Assembly: GCA_020627535.1 (NCBI GenBank)
Contig: JAHDGU010000020.1
Location: 1 to 52,557, forward strand
Origin: Saprospiraceae bacterium
Lineage (GTDB): Bacteria; Bacteroidota; Bacteroidia; Chitinophagales; Saprospiraceae
Direction: 5' to 3'
Length of the DNA: 52,557 bases
Shown here: positions 9,501 through 17,300 of the stretch, piece by piece
Numbering within the stretch: the first letter of the stretch is position 1
Layout: each line of letters opens with the position of its first letter
The notes under the pieces: generated by a model
What the model saw: only the letters and a program-made list of their open reading frames with translations
Database searches by the model: none
Told to the model about the DNA's origin: nothing
Made by a program: the position numbers and the translations under genes

Positions 9501-10942
9501 GCTTCATCGACATCATTGATGCAGTCATTGTCACTGTCAAGATCGAGGTAATCTGGTGTGCCATCCATATCAGTATCAGGAGGCACACAGCCTGGATCTA
9601 CTGATCCGTCGCAATCTGGAGCATTGTTCACCTCACAATCTAGCAATCCCCCAGCGAGACCACATGCCTCGATCACATCAGGGATACCGTCATTGTCCGA
9701 GTCCTGATCAAGGTGATTCACGTAGCCGTCGCCATCAGTATCAGGAAACTCGGACTCTATCATACCGTCGAAGTTGCCTACTGAGGCATCCATATCATCA
9801 TCATCAAATAAAGCAAGCACTCCATCTCCATCCATATCGAGATCAGGGTCATTACCATTGGATTCGTCGATATCCCAGATTCCATCGTTATCATCATCGA
9901 CATCATTGACGTCAGCTATACCATCTTCATCCTTATCCCCTGCTGAGATACAACTCACAGTGATGAAATCAGTCAGGCTAGGTAAGGAGATGATGTCTGG
10001 ATTGAGATCTACATTATTACTTCCCGAGAGCCAACGAAAATCTGTAATGCCTCGCTCGATATCTACGTTGAAGCTAAAGGAGCTGTTACAATCTATACCT
10101 CCAATCACAGCTCCATCGGTGCAACAGGTAGCCCATCCCCAACTACCCATCACATTCATACCAGAACCACTCACCTCTGAGGCATCATCTGCAAGATCAA
10201 CCATGGCAGTCGTGGGTAGACACATGAAATCCATCGTAGCACGTCCACCATCAGTATCGCCTCCTGCAGCAATATCATCCAATATCACAACAAGACTCAC
10301 AATACCCGTCCTGGTATCTTGATAGAGGAACATACTCGCAGCGTTCCCTTGCTCAAAGCTTGTATTTGAGCTCGATCCATTAGGTGTATTGTATTGATAG
10401 AAAGAAACTGCCGTCTCATCTCCTTCTACAGCTGTGATATTCCAGCTTTGTCCAGATTGGGAGATGGTACAATTACAATCTGATGTGCTTGGCACAGGCT
10501 CCGGAGGACAATCCGTAGTGGTAAAGCTAAAGTCAACCTCATTGGTCGTAGTGACAGGCGAACAAATGAATATGCGATCTGTGATATAGTCGAACTCTAT
10601 CGTGCCATCCGCTGCAGTTCCAAGTATATCGCAGCTCACAGCATCATACAATACAATGTCCGCACTATTGCCTTCGGGGTCAGCTACTATACACTCACCT
10701 CCAGTTCGATTGCTGTAGTCCATTTGGACATAGGCACATCTTACACCAGCAGTATTGGCATCGCCGCAGCGACATCCAGCATCATTAAGAGGATCAGAAC
10801 TGGTGACAGTGCCTGCACTGGGTATGGTCAGCATCTCTGGGGTGCCACATCCGGTCTGTGCATCGGAGTCAGGCGCCAATGCAAAGGCAAAGCAAAAGGT
10901 AAGTGCAAGGCGAAAGATTGGGTTAGGATTGTATGTTTTCAT
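1..10942 (-). CDS. Giant secreted HYR-repeat surface protein (3'-truncated by window edge)
   Basis: The reading frame stays open from an ATG at 10942 to the left edge, giving 3647 visible residues; the C-terminus, and so any sorting domain, is outside the window. The protein begins with a signal peptide (positive start, hydrophobic FRLALTFCFAFALA, then DAQTG). An acidic thrombospondin-type-3-like stretch rich in DxDxDG motifs lies at about residues 330-520 and is likely calcium binding. Immunoglobulin/PKD-like segments follow, with a ~180-residue module present three times (about 615-794, 1504-1687, 2033-2209). HYR-like domains, recognisable by WTATDxCGN, run from about 2210, and from about 2470 they become a near-identical 173-residue tandem repeat. 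Such proteins in Bacteroidota are typically T9SS-exported adhesins or matrix proteins; adhesion is inferred here. The gene lies downstream of, and co-oriented with, a second giant gene, with a strong terminator between them, so it probably has its own promoter. Confidence 0.9.
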   Translation of the reverse strand, partial: MKTYNPNPIFRLALTFCFAFALAPDSDAQTGCGTPEMLTIPSAGTVTSSDPLNDAGCRCGDANTAGVRCAYVQMDYSNRTGGECIVADPEGNSADIVLYDAVSCDILGTAADGTIEFDYITDRIFICSPVTTTNEVDFSFTTTDCPPEPVPSTSDCNCTISQSGQSWNITAVEGDETAVSFYQYNTPNGSSSNTSFEQGNAASMFLYQDTRTGIVSLVVILDDIAAGGDTDGGRATMDFMCLPTTAMVDLADDASEVSGSGMNVMGSWGWATCCTDGAVIGGIDCNSSFSFNVDIERGITDFRWLSGSNNVDLNPDIISLPSLTDFITVSCISAGDKDEDGIADVNDVDDDNDGIWDIDESNGNDPDLDMDGDGVLALFDDDDMDASVGNFDGMIESEFPDTDGDGYVNHLDQDSDNDGIPDVIEACGLAGGLLDCEVNNAPDCDGSVDPGCVPPDTDMDGTPDYLDLDSDNDCINDVDEAGVLDGDCNGIGGIGNPVVNECGIPTSALKDGECLIPENDDWIDPDSPTIELDDKVFDCQVTPTGAFSLDGMLSDEAENLSCGDFTGNVIYGFGDGSGIMGGSVFVYNSPGCYQVIFNKEGTECVLIDTGYILVMEEPQPSFTIQNQLCHDGTDFNITPFINSPAYETPSADLEREFSVVSGPATLVSATTGEITVTGTGDIVLQMAETHSYAACGDELEATECMEIYEVEIVVQSGAALDACFTPTENVICVGDDIGFTANEDGGFFTGDGVTDDGNGMTATFDATGLDPGFYVVTYNIESSNGCVASCSEIVEVQAEIGSPLLGEDKEVCLIEGDIIDLASFLLEGIPDTGRFLLTGGGAVLSHVTGTDVAMFMGGCAEVTVTYTITDCDGSTSDDELTLSIFERPTLSANMNTEICQDDPDQDVQIVVTGCEDYTVRWRSTPAGVSGSSTVGAIGDITFDPSDLSAGNYTLQIQVTGDGDNPCAPEQIDLNFDIHASGDPAFANPGPFCEDGTFSANNLSLTDATDDAGDALTGDQVFWYGTGVMDNGVTATFNPPDLDGDGLPGPGVFNVCVDVGDEFCEETFCQDITVGLLAEAEIIAPSFACTTGDPFDIRVEPPGGVLTGDGLTGTTFDPGDVDEGLVTLQYVISSGGCTDTAFHVINVDQCTSECEGCSQSILCNINYISVDNDLNLDDETNFNTLDDTDADGDPNLCGRPVGTTDICLFNAFINRCGDVNLVARFVDPSLSSLDIDIYVWGPFDDLPNCPMDLNPDNNLVCAPDVGTPAGVDFEIECAEEGKFYIIGVADFTPARMGGNSVFIGQTNVGEPGAGSILGCDVPDPTITAEDVEVCEGENIDIQLLSSGIPFDCDGTLEVFEDAMGMTSVGESGMFDLPAGLYNYFAACIPGGDCQCDTLFVPVTILVEDTITIPNATDLAETCIDYDEIVGGFEDYQLQSFFLEADLGGTIVGSVEEALTSNANVVPLGDDGVRISGAGCFELIYQIPDDQCGGPDMDTAYLHRSFRPTPNFTVQDQFCFSDGDGNILVTPFINSPDYALVDPAALDIEWILDDPDGVAGTPNTVTGAFQINAAPASGGSTLTLQLVETLEYDACGDISAGMCSDTFTVEILVEDGTSLDACFEVGDLTICPGVEVELNPNTQGGVFTGEGVTDNGLGTGGTFSSMTPGVYAVTYTINSPNGCSNSCTINFEVLDGEPAPSIEVSESPFCYTDGSGTIRFYNADGSLINLSSAFVDDDLTDPEITIIKVPEADIVGTNHIGTDAAADFGLTGTTTPFRLNTIDEQIDLIPERLIGDSYAYAGVYEVCLFIPESEATGCVDLETCTQFTVWPSMEACFELEGIVCESTSDFRLDVSVENPSFDDLAPDLLGRTRNEMSVWSIIAPDGTLVREDSTGLNGISDGDVIVEYQDLLDTYGPGLYTINHEMGVDICKTFCSRTFEIIEEQTISLADHHRSCQLTTSGSLVLDGLIDPSASSLNALDGTWTIESGPSTATISGGLLEYTEAGCYELEYTPPSLSATADDCEADAQMVYFLVSEQPRPDFDIQDQVCFSDGDVFDHLYTPVVGSPEYDGAVTRVWEIVSGPASINNAATGQIEITGTGTVVLRLIESISYTACGTITAGMCSDSIDLTINVEDGTTQDASFVCAPTEFCPGDVVTLTPMTDGGVFTGVGVVDNGLGTGATFVAPSCGEFAISYTLNTTNGCSNSFTLIKDVETADPMLTVPADTMVQCDGAGNITVLDAWLAEVDATDDCGVESIDTIEIAADVDCGFSIQWIYKFIATDSCGNTTEAYRTFTIIDTIAPAFMPIADLTIDCEELATIDTWLSEVTATDGCGAAVVHNDFSGFIGSACTDGIREHRVIFQAKDACGNITKDTAFIVLEDTEAPEISGAGDITINCTSLGSADPSFIIDSLVAAVIASDNCDGDPVLTHTYSTGQLDLCADALYDIEITFEASDECGNTSSAVSTITVEPDTQVPSIVAPANLTLPCTDLDTTQTSISSWLASVTATDSCDPDVQVTNDYALFNINLCAPSTTEITWTAVDDCGNDTTVTAMLIIEGDEMPPSFTNVPAALEIDCNSGDITLGNWLASATATDDCDQDVTITNNYTPTSIDICDGGGMTTVVWTATDKCGNSTTAMSTITVTPDETVPSIVAPANLTLPCTDLDTTQTSISSWLASVTATDACDPDVQVTNDYALFNINLCAPSTTEITWTAVDDCGNDTTVTAMLIIEGDEMPPTFTNVPAALEIDCNSGDITLGNWLASAAATDDCDQDVTITNDYMPTSIDICDGGGMTTVVWTATDKCGNSTTAMSTITVTPDETVPSIVAPANLTLPCTDLDTTQTSISSWLASVTATDACDPDVQVTNDYALFNINLCAPSTTEISWTAVDDCGNDTTVTAMLIIEGDEMPPSFTNVPAALEIDCNSGDITLGNWLASAAATDDCDQDVTITNDYMPTSIDICDGGGMTTVVWTATDKCGNSTTAMSTITVTPDETVPSIVAPANLTLPCTDLDTTQTSISSWLASVTATDACDPDVQVTNDYALFNINLCAPSTTEISWTAVDDCGNDTTVTAMLIIEGDEMPPSFTNVPAALEIDCNSGDITLGNWLASATATDDCDQDVTITNNYTPTSIDICDGGGMTTVVWTATDKCGNSTTAMSTITVTPDETVPSIVAPANLTLPCTDLDTTQTSISSWLASVTATDACDPDVQVTNDYALFNINLCAASTTEISWTAVDDCGNDTTVTAMLIIEGDEMPPSFTNVPAALEIDCNSGDITLGNWLASATATDDCDQDITITNDYMPTSIDVCDGGGMTTVVWTATDKCGNSTTAMSTITVTPDETVPSIVAPANLTLPCTDLDTTQTSISSWLASVTATDSCDPDVQVTNDYALFNINLCAPSTTEITWTAVDDCGNDTTVTAMLIIEGDEMPPSFTNVPAALEIDCNSGDITLGNWLASATATDDCDQDVTITNNYTPTSIDICDGGGMTTVVWTATDKCGNSTTAMSTITVTPDETVPSIVAPANLTLPCTDLDTTQTSISSWLASVTATDACDPDVQVTNDYALFNINLCAPSTTEITWTAVDDCGNDTTVTAMLIIEGDEMPPSFTNVPAALEIDCNSGDITLGNWLASATATDDCDQDVTITNDYTPTS
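4315..4842 (-). repeat. Copy 3 of the ~180-residue module
   Basis: The motif order is PRPDFDIQDQVCFSDG, TPVVGSPEY, YTACGT, GTTQDASF, GGVFTGVGVVDNGLG, then TTNGCSNS. It lies directly before the first HYR domain. Confidence 0.75.
5880..6430 (-). repeat. Copy 2 of the ~180-residue module
   Basis: The order of motifs matches copy 1: PTPNFTVQDQFCFSDG, TPFINSPDY, YDACGD, GTSLDACF, GGVFTGEGVTDNGLG, then SPNGCSNSC. The distance to copy 1 is filled by other Ig-like segments, so the module is interspersed and not tandem. Confidence 0.75.
8560..9097 (-). repeat. Copy 1 of a ~180-residue module in the giant protein
   Basis: The encoded segment starts with PQPSFTIQNQLCHDG, contains TPFINSPAY and YAACGD, continues with GAALDACF and GGFFTGDGVTDDGNG, and closes with SSNGC. 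It is diverged from but colinear with the segments at 5880-6430 and 4315-4842. Confidence 0.75.
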
Positions 10943-11010
10943 CTTGCTCTATTCTCAAAAAACAAAATAATCTACCGAGAAGTCAATGTGTATTTGACTT
11001 CTACAGTCCT

Positions 11011-11018
11011 CAAAAGTA
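11011..11018 (-). promoter_or_regulatory. Possible -7 box for the truncated giant gene
   Basis: On the minus strand this reads TACTTTTG, matching the Bacteroidetes -7 consensus TAnnTTTG, about 69 bp before the ATG at 10942. The upstream TTTG element is weak (TTTC at 11034-11037, short spacing). It falls downstream of the terminator at 11193-11230, so an independent promoter here makes sense. Confidence 0.35.
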
Positions 11019-11192
11019 ACGATTAAATCAGTTGAAAGTCATCATATTATATGATTATGTAATATGTAATATATTCATTATGTGTGCCTAATGATTAATC
11101 CTTATTAAAATGCGTGTTTTCCTGAGTCATATCAGCCAATTCTTACAAATCCTTAGATAAGATCAATTCAAATGAGCCTTTGGAAAGATCAC

Positions 11193-11230
11193 AAAAAAAG
11201 CCCCTTCTCGCACATTTGCGAAAAGGAGCT
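11193..11230 (-). terminator. Rho-independent terminator after the 2518-residue giant gene
   Basis: Read on the minus strand, a 14-bp stem (AGCTCCTTTTCGCA against TGCGAGAAGGGGCT, with two G-U pairs) closes a four-base loop and is followed by seven T. It sits about 160 bp downstream of the stop at 11392. Confidence 0.85.
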
Positions 11231-11345
11231 TCATTACAAACCAAACTAAAAAATATCTAAGATTACTACAAAGCGTACCTGTATCAGATCTGTGTGAGAT
11301 CTGCTTCACTGACAGCATCAAGGGCTGTCTGTCATCATTTCATTT

Positions 11346-11357
11346 GGGCGAAAGCCC
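11346..11357. repeat. Dispersed GGGCGAAAGCCC word (one of ten copies in the window)
   Basis: This intergenic copy reads CATTTGGGCGAAAGCCCT in context. The 9-base core GGCGAAAGC occurs on one strand or the other at 7985, 11346, 16624, 23059, 27476, 30774, 32293, 33135, 47836 and 48745. All but this one are inside coding regions. The copies share an upstream T-run (TTT or TTTT), so the conserved word is longer than the core. Confidence 0.8.
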
Positions 11358-11391
11358 TCAAAAGGAACTGCCAAACACGATCCTCAACTCA

Positions 11392-14300
11392 CTACTCCAG
11401 GAGAATCATCTTTCTGACCTCCGTAAAGAGTACATTACCTGATTGATCCACGGCTTGCAGCTCATAGTGCCATACACCTGGTCTACCCAGCTCAGATCTC
11501 GTAACCTGCATCTGGTGATCGCCTTGAGGCAGATGAGCTTGCTTCGTATTGGCAAGACGGCCATGGATATCACTGAACTTGAGCGAGACATCGGCCTCCT
11601 GTGCTAAGTGGAATGGAATCGATGTGATCCCGTCAAATGGGTTAGGACTATTTTGACCTAGCGTCCAGACATCATCTGTGACATTGCTAGCGTCGATAAA
11701 GTCCAACTGTACTCCATAGATCTCAAGATCATGATCATAAGCTTCTGATGCCAAGAGTGCATCATTGATCTTGAGGATATCGGAGAGATTTCCCGCATAG
11801 TTTGAAACAAACTCCATGGTAAATAGCACGGATTCTTCGTCCATCGTATTAGGTGATGGGTCGGACCAGCTAATCTTCCATTCACCTTCCTGACTATCAT
11901 TGACATGGACACCAGATCTTACATCTAGTTCCTGACCGGTCCAATCCATGAGCCTCACCATGTCCGTATTCCAAGAGAGAGCAAACTGCATCCCCAGGAA
12001 GTCAGAGAAGTGATCGCACATGACATCCACTTTGACACGATCTCCCATCTTGATATCAAGATCATGCGTGTAAAGGATCAAGGATTCGCCAGATGCTCTG
12101 TCTGTCGTAGGCTGTAAGCCAGTCGTACGGGCAGAGTTATTCACATCACCTACTTTGACCGCTGTCAGATCCAATCCAACTAGTCCAGAAGCATTGAAGT
12201 CCTCCACATAGATCTCTTCATCCAGTGGCCACGGGTGCTCTTCGTCATCAAACGCTGTCTCCGCATCCAAGAATCTCCAAGACGTGTTGTTGGGGAATTC
12301 TGGGATGAGACCTAGAAGTAGCTGTCTCAACTGCACAAGGTCAGCTGCTGAGACGCTCTCACTATTGTTGACATCCGCTGCAATGTACTGATACGGACTG
12401 GTAAATCTTCTTGACCCCAAGAGGTGTGTTTGGATAGCTACCAAGTCCAGACCAGTGATACCATTGGTCGGATCATCATTTTTGAATCCACTGATAATGT
12501 AGTCAGAGTTGAACGGCACATTGAAAAATCCATAGGAACCGTCTTCACGACTCATCATCTCACGATTGTCCGATCCTTGAACTGCTTCTAGTCTGACCTC
12601 AGCATTCTCCAACGGATCATCTAAGGAAGTCCTCACTGCACCTTCAATGCTGCCATCTGCGCTTCCACAAATTCCAGTGTTGTCCTGGATAAAGAGGAAG
12701 GTCTCACAGAAGTCTTGGTTACCAGACTCATCGGTAAAGAATACCATCACAGAAGTCTGACCAAGGTCTTCACAAGTGAAGGTGAGGTTGGTATCATCTA
12801 CGTCTTCGCTGAAACTGGCAGTCACGCCACCACAGTTATCATCACTACCTGCGTCAAAATCACTTGCCCATATTGTCACTTCACCGCTACTCTCCATCAA
12901 GACAGTCACGATTCCACTGAAGCACTTCGGAGATGGCTTTTTACAGTCAGATAGATCGACAATGTACTCACACACGGTCTCATTGCCACAGCCATCTCTG
13001 ACTGTCCATCTGATCTTGTGTCTACCAAATGGATAAGTACCCGATGCATCATTTCCACCAGCAGATGCTGTTGCAAATGGAGTGGATGGAATATCAGCCA
13101 CGAAGTTGTCTGGGTCACCATCATCTTCGAAGAAATTATCTACCTCATAACTGAAGAGTATTGATTCATCTGCAGTACAGTCATCAGTCGCATTGATCAC
13201 GAGATCTACAAAGGTCAAGCAACCTGTAGCCGCACTGTCACAGAGCTCCACATCTTCACATCCTGTGATTTCAGGACCCTGCTCGTTGGCGATCTTGATA
13301 ATCTGAAGATCTTCAAAGACGCCTGCTCCTGTATTTTCATCATATTGACACCAGTCGATCAGCTTCCATGTACGGAAGATCTTGACGCAGGCATCTGGAT
13401 CGTCATAGAAAATCTCATCTTCTGAGCTCAAGAGGACATCACTACAGACGTCTGCTCCCCAATCAGGTTCTCCAGTCAATGCTGGATTTTCAATGATCTG
13501 ATCTACACACTCATCAGTGATCGTCACATCACGCGGAAAGTCGATGTCGTCCAATCCAAATGGATCAAATGACTCAAAGAAGATGCGCTGCGTACAGCTC
13601 GTCTCATTACCCGACTGATCCGTAGCTGTGAAGGTGCGATTGATCACACCAGTACCACAGCTGAGCTCGGTCGTCACATTGAGCGAAAGCGTGATATCAC
13701 AGTTGTCTGCAGCCAGTCCATCCATACCAAAGACATGGTTGTCACTGTAGACTGGATTCCCATGACCTGGTACGATGACCTGTTGACGATCGGCATCATT
13801 GAGTACCACGGTACCGAATGTGCGATCTTCCAATCTAGATATACTATCAAGATCATATGAGTAATCGCAGCTGATCGTGAGATTTGGTGGACACGCGATG
13901 AACGGAGGGAGTCTATCCTCGATCAAGGCTTCCACCTCACAGTCATTAAATGTCTGATAGAGATCTCCACCAAATTCCATACGGCTAGGAGCCACTGGGC
14001 CCTCACCAGGATCTTTGTCAAAGACTCTAAGGACAACCATGAGGCGTTCGTCTACCTCTTCACAGCAGAATTCCACATAGTCATCAAAGTATATTTGTTC
14101 GCCGACCGCTAGTGAGTCGTCATCGCCGTTTTGGCCAGCACAGCTGGCACATCCATTAAATGGTGCATCAAGACCATCGTTGGTTCCACATAGGTCTCTA
14201 CGCTTGATAACCTTAAAGTATACAGGACCACAGTTGTCATGGCTTCCATCATCGAATGACTCTGCGGAAGCCTTTGCCACGCCATCTGTCGTCAAGCTCA

Positions 14301-17300
14301 CTACTGTGAACTCATCACAAACTGGTGTTGGTGGAATATTATCAATCACAGTGATATTCACTTCATGTCTTGTAATGTTGCCACAGAAGTCCTCGATGGC
14401 ATAGGTCAACATTGTTTCCCCTTCACCAAGATCTGTCAAAACAAATCCAGGATTGAGATCAATGATCGTCCCATTGGTCGCGGTCACTCGATAGTTGAAT
14501 GGTGAACAGTCTTCTACCACAGGATCAGGAATGGCCCAGCTAGAGACACAGTTAAATACTTCTGTGTTGAGGGTCAGATCTTCTGGATAACTTACGACAG
14601 GTGGTGTCAAGTCAGCCACATGGATAAACTGTGTATGATGCACAGGATTTACACCCTCTTCGATCTCTGCACAGACATCAAGTATCTGCCAGTGTCTCAG
14701 GACGGTAAATGAGTTGCCACAGCCTTCATTGATCTTATCCCAGTGACTCAGTGTATAGTCACAAAGTGTCTGCTCATCAGGATCAAGTGTGACACCAAGT
14801 ATCGTAGGAAATCCTGTAGCTGCTGGTTCTATCAGACTAGAATCACGGGCTACATTATAGCAGCTCAGTGCTTTATCATTGATGGTCGTGAAGTCCATAG
14901 GAAACTCTACCAAAGTCAAATCAAATCGATCGATAAAGATGCTCTGATTACAGATCACTTCATTACCAGATTCGTCAGTGATCGTCCATCTGCGCTGTAT
15001 CTCTCTCCTAGGCTCTCCACACGCACCATTGTCACTGATCACATCTTGATAGACGATGTCTATGCTTGGCTCACAGCTCGTGACGAATGGATAACCTGTA
15101 AAGTCTGGATGAGTCTCATGCGTACATGGCACGACTGTATCTGCTGGACAGACGACAGTAGGCTCAAGCTTTTGCTCGATGAGGACCGTACCCCAGCATG
15201 AATTACCATTTTCCGGGTTGTAGACTGTCACCGTAAACTCGGATCCTATATCATCAATACCTGCATGTGGTGCGTCATGAATTGTATCGCCAGCCGCATT
15301 GATGATGATGAGTTCGAAGTCATCATAGCATCCATATGGGCCGCCCTCCAAGATTTGATCTGGAGTGATAGTGGCTTCACAATCTTCGTTGAGACTGATA
15401 TTGACTCGGTTGTTACACACCATGGAGTTGATCGGTGTCGGATACTCTCTGACGTCGATAGTGTAGCTACACTCGGCAGTATTTCCTCCCGCATCAGTCA
15501 CCACAATATTGATCTCATTAAGACCAATCCCGATGAAACTACCATCTTCAGGCTCACTCACCCAAGTGCTACCACAATTATCAGTGATAATTGGCTCAGA
15601 GTGCAAGTATTTTCCGCATTCTCCTGGGTCAAGAGTGACAACCCAGTCCTTAGGACATTCTAGGATCGGTACGAGTGTATCAAGCACTGTAACTGTGGAT
15701 ACACAAGCTCCTTCATTTCCGCATGGATCAGTCACATAGAGGATGACCTCATTGGTACCGACTTGGTCGCAGCCAAATGTATCTTGGCTCAATCGATAAC
15801 TCAACACCTCTGCAGATGCACAAGCATCGCTACTGGCATTGTCAATATCTGCAGGTGTGATAATTGCCAGGCCTTCTGCATCGAGGTAGACTGTGAGATC
15901 CAGGCAAGAGGCCATTGGGATCGCGTCATCGACGACTGTGAGTTCTTGTATGATCGTATCTGCATTGCCGCATAGGTCAGCGACATAAAACTTGCGTTGA
16001 ATATTGTATGAGTAGTGCTCACAGGCTGTGGAGTCAGCGTCTTGGTCTGAGACATCCACAAAGCCAGTGGTCAAGAGTGAATCAGCTGTACAATTATCTG
16101 AGATATCCGTCAACAGATTGGCCAGATCATCTAGATCGCTACAGGCTACTGTATCACTTTCTGGTGCACTGAAAACTGGCGCGATCGTGTCTCTGACAGT
16201 GATCTTCTGTACATAGTCGCAGCTATTTCCTGCCTCATCTGTGGCGGTCCAGTAACGCTTGAGCGTAAATGAATTGGCACAAAGTACGTCCGTGGTATCC
16301 TCTCTAAAATCTACGATGATACTATCCGACTCTGTACAATTATCTGAGGTGTGCCAAGCAGGAATGACCTCAAAGGGTGCTGGAATCTCTACGCAGCTAA
16401 GTGTCACATCTTGTGGAAGCGCTGTAATAAACTCTGGGCACTCCGTATCTTCTACAACGACAGTGAAAGAACAGCTTGCGCTACTTCCTGTCTCCGCTGT
16501 CACCACATAAGTCACGGTATAGAAGCTATCTATCAGCAAACGTGTTCCGGGTCGAGGTCCTTCTGTCTGTGCTACTGTAACATTGAGATTACAGTGGTCG
16601 AGCCCAATAGGTGCTTGCCAATTGGCGAAAGCACCGCATTGATCTTCATCATTACCGAAGACAAGTGTATCTGGGCAATTCTGGAAGAATGGATCTTGAT
16701 TGACAATGACAGTCAATGAGTCCACACCGATACATCCAAATGCGTCTGTCACCGTAAGCGTCAGATCATGCATGCCTGATATCAGATTGGAGTAGGTAGG
16801 ATTGGGTACGGTCGGGTCTGAAAATCCACCACCAGCTCCATTGTCTGTCCAGAGATATGTCACTGGCGTATTAGGTGCCAGAATCGTAGGAGTGAGCACG
16901 ATAGGCTCGTCATTGCATATGGTACGATTGAGCCCAGCATCGACAAATGGGGGCTCATTAACAGTGACAGGTAAGGTGTCTAGCTGCACACATCCAAATG
17001 AGTCTGCAAGCTCAACATAAATTTCATAGTTACCCGGCACGTCATTGGTATAAACTGGAGCTGCTGCTGACACATCATCAAATACTCCCGCAGTTGCAGA
17101 CCAACTATATGTATAAGGTGGATTACCACCTGATACAGATGCGACAGGAACAAACGGTGCATTGGCACACATGAATGTGTCTGCACCTAAGTCAAGTGTG
17201 AAGTCGCTACCGACTTCTATCACTGCACCTGTCACACCTCCACAACCAAAGGCATCTCTCACTTCTACATGTACAAGATACAGTCCCGGGCCGATACTGC

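Noticed and set aside
14743-15201. 152-residue plus-strand ORF within the 2518-residue giant gene
   Set aside because: It is a shadow frame opposite HYR-coding sequence; no start signal or domain supports it.
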